DNA of 64,000 nucleotides from Candidatus Thiodiazotropha sp. (ex Codakia rugifera) (GTDB lineage Bacteria; Pseudomonadota; Gammaproteobacteria; Chromatiales; Chromatiaceae): positions 649,501 through 713,500 of the forward strand of contig JAHXHN010000001.1 in assembly GCA_025656675.1 (NCBI GenBank). The letters are read 5' to 3'. Numbering within the stretch: position 1 is the first letter of the stretch; each line of letters starts with the position of its first letter. A model generated the notes under the pieces. The model made no database searches and had not been told where the DNA came from. It saw only the letters and a list, made by a program, of their open reading frames with translations. Shown piece after piece: positions 10,105 to 18,735 of this stretch. The position numbers were made by a program, and so were the translations under genes.

Positions 10105-11088
10105 TCAATGACAACACTTTTTCTTGCCCTGGCTTTCAAGTGAAAAACAGCCGCTTGGTACATCCGGTTTATAACCGAAATCACGGTCGGAAACATCAAG
10201 TGCACAATGGTCCTCAAGCATTTTAAGTAACGGCATATCCGCCGTCTCCCGCTGTACATCCTCACAAGCTTCAATACACTGCATACATTGAGTACAGGTA
10301 AACATCCGACGTTTAATACTGCGTGGCTTCAAACGCATGGGACAGGCGTGTTCACATGAATTGTCACAGCTGATACACGCCTTTGCCCGCTTGCGGTCAT
10401 AGGCCACCACCATTGCCTTTTTATTCCCCATCCAGACCAGACTCTGGAAAAGACCCAGTGCACAACCGAAACGACAGAACAGATGGCGTGCAAAGGTAAA
10501 TTCAATCGTTAACAGCATGGTTGCCACACTGATAAAGATGGTCTGATTTCTGGTCAGACTCCCCGTGAATAGATTCCCATAAATCTCTTTGGGTGGCAGG
10601 AGATAGGTCAACAGCGCCACTGCCCACAGAAAGGAGAAAAAGAGCACCGCAACCAGGGTGACCAACCACCATTTCCTGTCCGGTTCAATGTGGGTGCCAT
10701 CCAGTTGGTTTTCAGGCAACCGATCTTTGTCCCACATCGTCACCTTTCCGGATGCGCGTCGCATCAGGCCATTAATCATCTCTACTACAGAGAAATGTGG
10801 ACAGAGCCAGCCACAGTAGAGTCGTCCCCATTTCCAAGTGATATAGAGGCCACCGGCCAGTACCAATGCAAGGGGCAGAAAAAAGCGAAACAACATGTTC
10901 AGACCCATCTCCATCGCCCCGATGGTGCCTTGCTGAAAGGCCTCCATACCCAGGGTCCAGGGAAAGCCGAATAAAATGAAGTGATTCAAGTTTAGGTCGA
11001 AACGGAAGATATTCAGGGGGGGCGCAAGAATAAACAGCAGAAAAAAACCGCTTCGCCATGCCAGCCGCTTGTTTTGTACCTGGTTCAA
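10105..11088 (-). CDS. Membrane polyferredoxin, NapH/CcoG-like 4Fe-4S protein
   Basis: A 327-residue inner-membrane electron-transfer protein with several transmembrane segments (the first at about 13-30) and four cysteine clusters. Two are the membrane-embedded pair CGWLCPH and CRFGCALG typical of the NapH/NosR/CcoG superfamily. Two are ferredoxin motifs, CISCDNSCEHACP and CTQCMQCIEACE. Members pass electrons from the quinol pool to periplasmic reductases or serve in copper and oxidase assembly. No nap, nos or cco genes are adjacent, so the partner is unknown. It could be a CcoG paralogue or a stand-alone quinol-linked polyferredoxin. It converges with ppk2; 355 bp upstream separate it from the next gene. 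Confidence 0.8.
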   Translation of the reverse strand: MNQVQNKRLAWRSGFFLLFILAPPLNIFRFDLNLNHFILFGFPWTLGMEAFQQGTIGAMEMGLNMLFRFFLPLALVLAGGLYITWKWGRLYCGWLCPHFSVVEMINGLMRRASGKVTMWDKDRLPENQLDGTHIEPDRKWWLVTLVAVLFFSFLWAVALLTYLLPPKEIYGNLFTGSLTRNQTIFISVATMLLTIEFTFARHLFCRFGCALGLFQSLVWMGNKKAMVVAYDRKRAKACISCDNSCEHACPMRLKPRSIKRRMFTCTQCMQCIEACEDVQRETADMPLLKMLEDHCALDVSDRDFGYKPDVPSGCFSLESQGKKKCCH

Positions 11089-11443
11089 GTGGTCGCCTTT
11101 GGATAATAGTGCACGGTTAGACTAGCGCTTTATAGTCTTAAAAAAATCAGTATAGGAAAAAGCAACGTACTGACGATCACTGACTATCTGCCTACACTAA
11201 TTTACTGATTCGATGGATTGCCAGACTATCATTTCACAGACCGATATATCTGTAGGATATGACATATATCAAAAAATCCCTTTGGGATTTTGTGGATGTT
11301 GAGAATATAAGTGTGATGAAGAATAGCATTTGATGCCACACTGGGTACATAGAATAGACAGGGCTGCCACTTCTGCAAGCTAACACTAAAAGATATTCTA
11401 CCGACGAACTATCACACGACCACAACAAAAGAGGTTCAATAGA
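11089..11443. other. Intergenic, divergent upstream region
   Basis: 355 bp between the polyferredoxin start (minus) and the small membrane-protein gene (plus). It is AT-rich with stop codons in all frames. Both genes' promoters should be here, but I see no convincing -35/-10 pair, FNR box or -24/-12 element. Confidence 0.4.
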
Positions 11444-11683
11444 ATGGATATTCAGTTACTTACAAAATTTTTTATGTGGTGCACTGTACTAAATGGCGGC
11501 CTACTGTTTCTCTGGACAGCATTCACAATGTTCACACCGGATTTGGTCTACCGACTGCAAAACAATTGGTATCCCATTCCCAGAGAGAGTTTTAATATCA
11601 TCATATATTCGTTCCTTGGGTTGTTCAAAATCTTTTTTATTGTTTTCAATGTCGTTCCGTATGTTGCTCTACTTATCATCTAA
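11444..11683 (+). CDS. Small membrane protein, DUF6868-like
   Basis: A 79-residue protein with two hydrophobic segments (about residues 10-30 and 50-75) joined by a polar loop TPDLVYRLQNNWYPIPRESF. The pattern, two membrane helices around a WxPIPRExF-like loop, fits the DUF6868 family of unknown function; I assign this from memory of the family, not a search. The start ATG follows AAAGAGG at 11 nt. It stands alone. Confidence 0.65.
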   Translation: MDIQLLTKFFMWCTVLNGGLLFLWTAFTMFTPDLVYRLQNNWYPIPRESFNIIIYSFLGLFKIFFIVFNVVPYVALLII

Positions 11684-11944
11684 TAGCCTAACAAACACAT
11701 AACGATTCAAATTATTCATAACTGACAGTTTCAAATTATGCTGGGCTTTTAGTTGAAAACGCTACTACCCCTATAGCGAGCGCTTTTGTCGGTCTGAATA
11801 CTTCGGGTAAATATTAAAGTCGAAAACTCGCAATGTTTGTTCTATCCGTCAGGATTGCAACAATTCAGTTGATAGACTCCACAATCTATACAATCACATG
11901 AGATAATTCAGACTAGTAACCGGTAATAAGGATGTATACCGATG

Positions 11945-12120
11945 ATGGAACAACTTCCTGGCCAACAGAATGAACTTCTTAAATAATCCTGTCTGAAAAA
12001 CGCATACCTGAGGACTACCTACTACTACGACAGATCGATCAATGCCTCGACTTTGACCCCATAAACCAAGCGTGATTTTATTGATAACATCACCCCACAA
12101 TAAATATTGAGATGATAAAA
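11945..12120 (+). pseudogene. Decayed transposase N-terminal fragment (IS1182-like)
   Basis: From ATG 11945 one frame reads MEQLPGQQNELLK then stops. After a frameshift the next frame reads ILSEKRIPEDYLLLRQIDQ (about 11979-12035) followed by CLDFDPINQA, stops, and later HPTINIEMIK near 12120. This resembles the start of IS1182-type transposases, with an LPGQQ-like opening, a (V/I)PxDHLLRxID box, LDF, and then a RPxIDxExMIK box. Stops, a frameshift and loss of everything downstream mark it as a relic. No terminal inverted repeats were found. It lies in a 480-bp region without intact genes. Confidence 0.5.
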
Positions 12121-12162
12121 CATCGCTTCGCTGAGCTGCCCATACCATACTTACGGAAAAGT

Positions 12163-12555
12163 TTATGCTAAAGGCTTTTCGTTTGGCTCCCAGCCAGCTA
12201 AATACTTCTCAACTAAATGGAAATCTTCTCCTGAATGTTGGGTAAAGGTAATATATTGATTTTTAGCCTCAATATTGAAATTTGAATTTACAATATTCAT
12301 ATACTCGAGTGCTAATTCTCTCCGTTTTTCTAATCCACGACCCTCCCGTATATCTAAATTCATCAAACAGATATTATCTTCTGGATTGGCACGTCCAATC
12401 GTTAGGTTATATTTAGCGTATTCTCTTATTGATATTGCAATATGCTCAGTATCCGTATCCATGATTTTTGAATAGCAGTCTCGGATATCATTCACGAATT
12501 TATCTTTGGTTATATTCGCTAGCTTTTGATTGACTTCAAATTGCAGGTGAGGCAT
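12163..12555 (-). CDS. Tautomerase-superfamily protein
   Basis: A 130-residue protein starting MPHLQFEVNQ. Proline directly after the initiator methionine is the catalytic residue of the tautomerase (4-oxalocrotonate tautomerase/MIF/CHMI) superfamily. I start at ATG 12555, behind GGAG at 5-nt spacing, rather than at an upstream in-frame ATG, because only this start exposes the N-terminal proline. The length fits fused two-unit tautomerases (110-150 residues). RANPEDNICLMNLDIREGRG resembles the second beta-strand/loop region. Its natural substrate is unknown. Confidence 0.7.
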   Translation of the reverse strand: MPHLQFEVNQKLANITKDKFVNDIRDCYSKIMDTDTEHIAISIREYAKYNLTIGRANPEDNICLMNLDIREGRGLEKRRELALEYMNIVNSNFNIEAKNQYITFTQHSGEDFHLVEKYLAGWEPNEKPLA

Positions 12556-13203
12556 GAGGGCTCCTTTTTTCACTTAAGCTTTCTATCAAGAATAACGCTG
12601 TTCACAAAGAACGACCCAAATACTGTAACAAATATTCCAAGCGTTTCTACGGAATGGTGTTTAATCTTCAAAACTAGATGATTGTCTGGCCAACACACGC
12701 TCTGCCAGCGGGCCTCTCATCACCCCTTTGCACTCATTATCCAAAACCGCATTTAATATGTGCAACCCTATGAGCAGTAACTGTTGGGGCATGCCCCCAC
12801 CCTACCTAACAATTCGGGTTTTATGTGGGATTCCGCCCCATCAAATATGCGGGAAGCCCACGTAATCCCCATACCAACGCTTCAGATCATCTTTAGTCAA
12901 GTACCGTTTAACACCGGTGCAATAACTGAGTGTGGTAGGAAATCAGGTAGAGTTTGTCTATGCTTTATCAAGGCAGCACAACAATGTTAAAAGACTTCTT
13001 TGCATACATATCTGATGACTGCTGTTCAAGCTGAAAAGATAGGACAGTTTTGCCCTCTTTACGTTGGCATGTTAACTAAGATAGTTCAATAAACTCATAT
13101 ACTAAAAAGAATGAAAACATATGTTTGAAACAAAAATCTTATCTACACACTCTGCTAAGGTTTATTCACACCACGCCAATCAATACGGCAAGCGAGTGCT
13201 CAG
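12556..13203. other. Intergenic, no gene seen
   Basis: 648 bp upstream of ppc. Short open frames (for example 12784-12990) show no protein-like composition or ribosome binding site. The stretch 12783-12860 is richer in C/G runs, including GGGGCATGCCCC at 12784-12796, a small palindrome. The ppc promoter should lie in the AT-rich last 150 bp, but no clear hexamer pair stands out. Confidence 0.4.
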
Positions 13204-16023
13204 ATGAGCGACACCTTTACTAAAGCCTGTGTCAAACATGATAAAGCCTTACGCAGCCGGGTACGTCTATTTGGAGTTTTGCTTGGTGAAGTCCTACGCG
13301 AGCAGGTGGGTAAGGAGACATATACGGTTGTCGAACGCCTACGTAAAGGTTATCTGAAACTACATGATAAACATGATGCTGCACTCTATAACCGACTCAC
13401 ACGTTTAATCGAATCGTTACAACCCGAGATTCTCAGTGCCGTGGTTAGGGCTTTCAGCATCTATTTTGTATTAGTCAATATTGCTGAGGAGGCTTTTCTA
13501 CATCGACAGCGACGCCGTATTGCCGGTAAAGGCAGTGAGCTTTGGGAGGGATCATTCGATCATACTCTGCGCGGTTTTCGCTCCCGCGGCATCGAACCGC
13601 AACAACTGCAGAACATTCTTGATGACGCAGCCTATATCCCGGTCTTCACGGCTCACCCGACTGAATCCAAACGCCTGGTCATCATGAATCTGCTTCGACG
13701 TATCTTCGTTACCAGTGAACTACTGGATGCACCCAAAAGCCGTTTGGGACAACGTGATTTTGCGATTAAATCTCTCAAGACACAGATTCAGACACTGTGG
13801 AAGACCGAAGAGGTGAGAGCTGTCCGTCCCGAGGTTCGAAACGAAATACGTCTAGGTCTACACTACTTCCAAAGCAGCCTTTTCGAGGCTGTACCGCAGA
13901 TCTACCGCCGATTGCAGACCGGCATCGAACGTGTCTATGACGACTATGATGAGTACCACGGCATTCAACTACCCCCTTTTATCCGCTTCGGATCATGGAT
14001 AGGCGGTGATCGCGATGGTAACCCCTTCGTAACGCCTGACGTTACCCGCCTCGCTCTGAGGCTACAGCAGCAGACCATCTTGCGCGAGTACATACAACGT
14101 GTCGACAAGTTGATAGCGGAACTTACTTTTTCTGATCGCTTCTGCACACCAAACTGGTCTTTTTCCGAAAGCCTGAAGACTGATAATGAACTCTACAAAA
14201 CATTTTTTAAAAGCAATCCCAGAAGGTTTGAAGATGAACCCTATCGTCGCAAGTTGTTTATCATTCGAGAACGGCTTGAACTGACTCTTCAACATACTGA
14301 ATCCGAAGACAGGATCAATGGAGAGAGCCAGTCCGGAAGTTATACAAATGAAATCGCCTTTCAACGGGATTTGAAACTGATATCACATTCGCTTTTAAGC
14401 CATGGTGACGATAATGCGGCAGAAGGGGGGTTACAGGACCTGATCCATCTAGCTGAAACCTTCGGGTTTTATCTCTCCCGCCTTGACATCAGACAGGAAT
14501 CTACCCTACACACACTCGCAGTTGCAGAAATACTGCAGCAGACTAGAGACACCGCAGATTATCTTCAACTCACCACTCAACAAAGATTGGAATTACTTGA
14601 ACAGGTCATTACTGAAGGAACGACGAAACCATTGCTTATTGAAGTTCTTTCACAGGAAACTCGCGACATACTGGCAGTTTTTGATCTCATTGCAGACAGT
14701 AAACGGGAGATCAGTCCACGAGCCATCGGACAGTATGTAATTTCCATGACACATCAATCCAGTGACATTATGGAGGTCGCTTTTCTAGGCAGCCTGACTG
14801 GCCTTGTCGGACTACAAAATGGCGCTTGGTTCAGTCAGCTTGAGATATCACCGCTGTTTGAGACGATTGACGATCTAAAGCGAAGTGAATCTATCCTAAG
14901 CGATCTGTTTTCAAACCGCTGCTATAAACATCTGCTTGCAGCGAATAACAATCGTCAGGAGGTTATGCTTGGTTATTCTGATTCGGCAAAGGATGGCGGC
15001 ATCATGGCCTCGGCATGGAATCTCTACCAGACACAAAAAAGGATTATTGCACTTGCTGACAGGCAGGGTATTCGTTGCCGCCTGTTTCATGGCCGTGGCG
15101 GAACTGTCGGTCGTGGAGGCGGCCCCACACATCAATCCATTCTCGCCCAACCCAGTAATACCGTAAAGGGCGAAATCAAGTTCACTGAGCAGGGTGAGGT
15201 TCTATCCTATAAATACGGCAATCGCGAAACCGCCATCTTTGAATTGTCCATGGGTATTACCGGACTGTTTAAAGCGAGTCTTGGTGAGGTACAGGACATC
15301 AAGGATGAAAAGCAGCAATACATCAACACCATGAATGATATTGCGTCAATCAGTGAAGATCACTTCCGAAAGTTAACAGAAGGTACGGACGGGTTTCTCG
15401 ATTATTTTTATGAAGCCACACCTGTGACTGAGATCGGGATGATGAATATTGGTTCACGTCCTTCGCACCGGAGTAAAGGTAACAGATCAAAATCATCAGT
15501 ACGGGCGATAGCTTGGGTTTTTGGCTGGGGACAGGCCAGACAGAATCTACCCGGCTGGTACGGTATTGGAACTGCGCTTGAAAAGTGGCACCGTCAAAAG
15601 CCGGGGCGGGTGAAACAGCTACAGACCATGTATCGGAAATGGCCCTTCTTTCATACACTACTCAGCAATGCACAAATGGCACTGTTCAAATCGGACATGA
15701 CTATTGCCTGGGAGTATGCCCAACTCTGTTCGAGCCCTCAAACAAGAGACAGAATCTTTAATGAAATTAAAAATGAATATGAACATACACGCCAGCAAAT
15801 TCTGCTGATTGCACAGATTGATGACCTGTTGGATGAAACACCCGTACTTAAAAAGTCACTCAGCCGTCGTGACTCCTATCTTGACCCACTGAATCATATT
15901 CAATTGGGGCTTATCCGACACTTCCGCAATAAAAAACGCTCTGAAGAGGAACAGTCGATGTGGCTGAGGCCTCTACTACGTTCAATTAACGCCATCTCCG
16001 CAGGCCTGCGTAATACCGGGTAG
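13204..16023 (+). CDS. ppc: Phosphoenolpyruvate carboxylase
   Basis: Carboxylates phosphoenolpyruvate with bicarbonate to oxaloacetate, replenishing the TCA cycle and feeding aspartate-family synthesis. It has 939 residues against 883 in E. coli. Signatures in order: the catalytic-His motif FTAHPTESKR near residue 151, GSWIGGDRDGNPFVTPD near 263, the catalytic-Lys motif GYSDSAKDGG near 595, the glycine loop FHGRGGTVGRGGGP near 628-641, and the canonical C terminus GLRNTG. An aspartate-site region is present. It stands alone with long upstream DNA. In an autotroph it would supply C4 intermediates rather than fix net CO2; that role is inference. Confidence 0.98.
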   Translation: MSDTFTKACVKHDKALRSRVRLFGVLLGEVLREQVGKETYTVVERLRKGYLKLHDKHDAALYNRLTRLIESLQPEILSAVVRAFSIYFVLVNIAEEAFLHRQRRRIAGKGSELWEGSFDHTLRGFRSRGIEPQQLQNILDDAAYIPVFTAHPTESKRLVIMNLLRRIFVTSELLDAPKSRLGQRDFAIKSLKTQIQTLWKTEEVRAVRPEVRNEIRLGLHYFQSSLFEAVPQIYRRLQTGIERVYDDYDEYHGIQLPPFIRFGSWIGGDRDGNPFVTPDVTRLALRLQQQTILREYIQRVDKLIAELTFSDRFCTPNWSFSESLKTDNELYKTFFKSNPRRFEDEPYRRKLFIIRERLELTLQHTESEDRINGESQSGSYTNEIAFQRDLKLISHSLLSHGDDNAAEGGLQDLIHLAETFGFYLSRLDIRQESTLHTLAVAEILQQTRDTADYLQLTTQQRLELLEQVITEGTTKPLLIEVLSQETRDILAVFDLIADSKREISPRAIGQYVISMTHQSSDIMEVAFLGSLTGLVGLQNGAWFSQLEISPLFETIDDLKRSESILSDLFSNRCYKHLLAANNNRQEVMLGYSDSAKDGGIMASAWNLYQTQKRIIALADRQGIRCRLFHGRGGTVGRGGGPTHQSILAQPSNTVKGEIKFTEQGEVLSYKYGNRETAIFELSMGITGLFKASLGEVQDIKDEKQQYINTMNDIASISEDHFRKLTEGTDGFLDYFYEATPVTEIGMMNIGSRPSHRSKGNRSKSSVRAIAWVFGWGQARQNLPGWYGIGTALEKWHRQKPGRVKQLQTMYRKWPFFHTLLSNAQMALFKSDMTIAWEYAQLCSSPQTRDRIFNEIKNEYEHTRQQILLIAQIDDLLDETPVLKKSLSRRDSYLDPLNHIQLGLIRHFRNKKRSEEEQSMWLRPLLRSINAISAGLRNTG

Positions 16024-16064
16024 TGCTTCTCAACCAAGGAAAAAAACGACTATCACTCCTGGTC

Positions 16065-16090
16065 AAACACGGAATCGTGTTTCCGTTTTC
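16065..16090 (+). terminator. Candidate ppc terminator
   Basis: AAACACG (16065-16071), loop GAAT and CGTGTTT (16076-16082) form a 7-bp hairpin followed by CCGTTTTC, 40 bp after the ppc stop. The stem is short, so this is a moderate call. Confidence 0.5.
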
Positions 16091-16249
16091 ATATTTGTGA
16101 ACTAGCACATTGGTTGTATAAACCCATTGCTGTAGTTTTTTTGGAATATGCCGACTAATGGAAAAGCGGATCAGATATGGGTAGATCGAATCACCGAGTA
16201 TGCCCCTTTCTTGGTCACGATAGGCAGCGTTGGGATTTCAGGTAGTGAT

Positions 16250-17563
16250 ATGATCATAAATAAGAACAAAATATGCATTGGTATTCTGGCACTATTGGCT
16301 GTTGGGTTGAGCGCCTGTGGTGGTGGTTCAAGTAGCGCCGATTCGAGCACCAACAACACCGATCAAGGTGCATCCCAAGGAGATTCGCAACAGGATAGCT
16401 CGCCGCCAGCAGATGATAATCCTCCGCCAGGGGATAACCCTCCTGCAGATAATCCTCCACCGGATACCACTCCGCCTGTGGAAGAGAATATCAATCAGCA
16501 ACCCACAGCAAGGATATCAACCTCTCAACAGGTTACATCGGGAGAGACCGTCACCCTGGATGGTTCGGGCTCAACAGATCCGGATGGTGATACACTGAGT
16601 TTTCTCTGGAGCCAAACACTCGGCGAATCGATCAGCCTAGGTGGCGTATCCAATCCATCACTCAGCTTTATCGCGCCTACAGTTGATCAACCCACTACAT
16701 TCGCTTTCCAACTCGAAATCAGCGATGGCGCACTCTCAAACAGTGCAACAGTTGAGATCCTTGTATCGCCCATGGCTGATACCACCGCTCCCAGCGTCGT
16801 CTCCAGAACACCCCAATCCAACGAAACAGGCGTCGTTACCACTACCAATGTCACCCTTACTTTTGATGAGGCACTGCTTGAGTCCCTCATCAATAACCAA
16901 AGTCTGCAGATCAGCCTTAACTCAAACACCCTATCGGGTAGTGTCACCTACGACAGCGACAACCACCGCATTACGCTAACCCCCGATACAACACTCACTG
17001 CAGCAACCACCTATACCGTCACCCTTTCAGATACCTTGCAAGACCTGGCAGGTAATCCTGTTACGGGTGAGAGCTGGAGCTTCACAACCGGTTCTCAATA
17101 CAACTTGGGACAGACCAGCCAGGGCACCATTGACCTGTGCATGAATACAAGCAACAAGGTGATGTTAACCTTGGTCAACAACGCCAGGGCTGTTACTAGA
17201 GCATGTGGCACGACCAGCTATCCAGCAACTTCGTCTCTGGCCTGGCACTGTAATCTCGAACAGGCCGCGCAGGGCCACTCAACCTCAATGGCCGATAATA
17301 ATTTTTTCAGCCATACAGGCCTTGATGACTCAAGCCCGGGCGACCGAATTACTGCAGCAGGTTATAATTGGCGAACCTATGGGGAGAACATTGCGGCTGG
17401 CTATGCTGATGAAGAAACAGCCATGAACGCCTGGCTTAACAGCCCTGGTCATTGCGCTAATCTTATGAATCCCAATTTTACTGAAATGGGTGAAGCTGTA
17501 GCGGAAAACCCGGATTCACAATACCGTATCTACTGGACTCAAAACTTTGCCGATAGTTTTTAA
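16250..17563 (+). CDS. CAP-domain lipoprotein with PKD-like and Big_5 domains
   Basis: A 437-residue surface or periplasmic lipoprotein. A signal peptide with lipobox GLSAC is followed by a low-complexity Ser/Asp/Pro linker (repeats like DNPPPGDNPPADNPPP). Then comes a PKD/cadherin-like domain (VTLDGSGSTDPDGDTLSF), a Big_5-type Ig-like domain (TAPSVVSRTPQ...NPVTGESWSF), and a C-terminal CAP/SCP (PR-1-like) domain with HSTSMADNNFFSHTG, YGENIAAGY and SPGHCANLMNPNFTEMG. The CAP histidines and glutamate are present. CAP proteins act in adhesion, sterol or lipid binding, or as proteases; the bacterial role is open. I start at ATG 16250, where the lipoprotein signal begins, not at the upstream in-frame ATG. 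Confidence 0.85.
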   Translation: MIINKNKICIGILALLAVGLSACGGGSSSADSSTNNTDQGASQGDSQQDSSPPADDNPPPGDNPPADNPPPDTTPPVEENINQQPTARISTSQQVTSGETVTLDGSGSTDPDGDTLSFLWSQTLGESISLGGVSNPSLSFIAPTVDQPTTFAFQLEISDGALSNSATVEILVSPMADTTAPSVVSRTPQSNETGVVTTTNVTLTFDEALLESLINNQSLQISLNSNTLSGSVTYDSDNHRITLTPDTTLTAATTYTVTLSDTLQDLAGNPVTGESWSFTTGSQYNLGQTSQGTIDLCMNTSNKVMLTLVNNARAVTRACGTTSYPATSSLAWHCNLEQAAQGHSTSMADNNFFSHTGLDDSSPGDRITAAGYNWRTYGENIAAGYADEETAMNAWLNSPGHCANLMNPNFTEMGEAVAENPDSQYRIYWTQNFADSF

Positions 17564-17573
17564 CCGGGATAAT

Positions 17574-18251
17574 CTAGCTGGCCCTTTCTGACACCACAAG
17601 GGATTTCAGCTCATCCATTCGCTGTCGGGCGCTCTCTAACTGCACATCACTGTCGAGGTGCTGAACCATCACCTCACCCTGGTCAAGAAGCGCTTCCAGC
17701 TGAATAGGATCAAACAGGGTCACAGCAGCTTCAAATTCCTTCCGTTCAGCGCTGAGTAGCACAGGAAGCAACGCCTCTTTTGAAATCAATGATTCGGGAT
17801 CCAGCAGGTCAGCTACCAATGGATGCTCAAGCAGCTCAAAATGGGTCTTACGTGCTGTCGCCTCCTGCTCTAGCTCTTGCAAAGCAAGGCTATCGTTGCC
17901 CGCACCTTTCCACACGGCCTGCATAATGACTTCTACCAATTTTACGATGGCATGCTTATTCGGTGTCTGATCATCAGCCAGTCGACAGGCCTGCTCATAA
18001 GCCTTGTCCAAACGCTCTTTTAACTCAAGGATGACATCGCTCTGCTCGTGAGGCCCAAGCGCCACAGCTTCACCCACCAGCTTTCTCAGCTGACTTATAT
18101 AAGCCACCAATTCCTCATGATCAAGACGTTGGGCTTCCGTCAGTTGGTCCTGAGTAAGTGTGCGCTCACTTTCAGAAAATAGTGGATTGTTATGCTTACG
18201 CACCAGATGGCGTTCATGCCTTCCAGGCAGTTCACTAAACATCAGTCTCAT
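17574..18251 (-). CDS. Uncharacterised helical protein
   Basis: 225 residues; I do not recognise the family. The start is ATG 18251, behind GGGTG at 4 nt. After a basic, unstructured first 25 residues the protein is almost entirely predicted helix, rich in L, E, A and Q (for example HEELVAYISQLRKLVGEAV and KHAIVKLVEVIMQAVWKG). It has no signal peptide, membrane span or cysteine cluster, so it is probably cytoplasmic. Its stop lies 10 bp from that of the CAP lipoprotein (convergent). An FNR-type box 160 bp upstream of its start faces the divergent small gene as well. Confidence 0.6.
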   Translation of the reverse strand: MRLMFSELPGRHERHLVRKHNNPLFSESERTLTQDQLTEAQRLDHEELVAYISQLRKLVGEAVALGPHEQSDVILELKERLDKAYEQACRLADDQTPNKHAIVKLVEVIMQAVWKGAGNDSLALQELEQEATARKTHFELLEHPLVADLLDPESLISKEALLPVLLSAERKEFEAAVTLFDPIQLEALLDQGEVMVQHLDSDVQLESARQRMDELKSLVVSERAS

Positions 18252-18409
18252 GATTCACCCTGAATAGAGGGTTAAAAGGGTCATTTGTATCATGAAATGG
18301 CTGCTAAAGGGCAGGGGGGCGATATAAATGCTATTCAATTACGCTGTTTAGCCGAAACCACGAAAAACCTGAAATTGTCCTGATTTAAGACCACTTAATA
18401 CTCATTCTA

Positions 18410-18423
18410 TTGATTTAAATCAG
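18410..18423. promoter_or_regulatory. FNR/Anr-type box upstream of the 26-aa ORF
   Basis: TTGATTTAAATCAG matches the FNR consensus TTGATNNNNATCAA at nine of ten fixed positions. A class II arrangement would put the start of transcription near 18458, 100 bp before the small ORF's ATG, but the -10 (TACCCT at 18446-18451) is weak. It could also act on the divergent gene starting at 18251. Confidence 0.5.
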
Positions 18424-18557
18424 TGGCTCAGGTGATCTTTCCAATTACCCTGCTCTGCGCAATGTTATTGCTGCTCTGAAGGATTTTCCGTCCCACGATA
18501 CCGACAAGCCGGTGAGCAAAACTTTTATGGTCTAGGTCAATCTTGGAGGACAACACC

Positions 18558-18638
18558 ATGTTAGGTAGTGATAATGCACTAGTAGGCGCACTAGCCATCT
18601 TGATACTGGGTATCTTAGTCTCAGTCTTGATAGGCTAA
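18558..18638 (+). CDS. 26-residue single-span membrane peptide
   Basis: A short ORF: ATG at 18558, TAA at 18636. The ribosome binding site is strong, GGAGG about 8-9 nt before the ATG. The peptide starts MLGSDNALVGAL and continues as one uninterrupted hydrophobic helix of L, I, V, G and A up to the final glycine, with no charged residue after D5. That is the look of a small inner-membrane regulator or subunit, such as CydX/CcoQ-type peptides, although I recognise no named family. A GC-rich hairpin follows 8 bp after the stop, and an FNR-type box lies 135 bp upstream, so it forms a complete monocistronic unit. The next gene on the other side is an FNR-box hemerythrin. Confidence 0.65.
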   Translation: MLGSDNALVGALAILILGILVSVLIG

Positions 18639-18645
18639 AGGCAGT

Positions 18646-18674
18646 GGGGCGGTGAAAAGAGGAGTCTCCGCCCC
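18646..18674 (+). terminator. Hairpin terminator after the 26-aa ORF
   Basis: GGGGCGG (18646-18652) pairs perfectly with CCGCCCC (18668-18674) across a 15-nt loop, directly after the small ORF. No T run follows, so efficiency is uncertain. Confidence 0.55.
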
Positions 18675-18699
18675 TCGATAGAAAAGACCTCTCAAGGAA

Positions 18700-18729
18700 G
18701 TCAGGGCCTGTTAACAGAGATCCTAGTGT
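18700..18729. repeat. Dispersed palindromic repeat, copy 2
   Basis: GTCAGGGCCTGTTAACAG (18700-18717) is identical to the left part of copy 1. It is followed by AGA and then TCCTAGTGT (18721-18729), which in copy 1 lies farther right, as if about 17 bp including the right half of the palindrome had been lost. It ends 6 bp from the hemerythrin stop. Confidence 0.65.
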
Positions 18730-18735
18730 GGTGCC

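Noticed and set aside
12784-12990. 68-codon open frame upstream of ppc
   Set aside because: No ribosome binding site, unprotein-like composition and no recognisable family.
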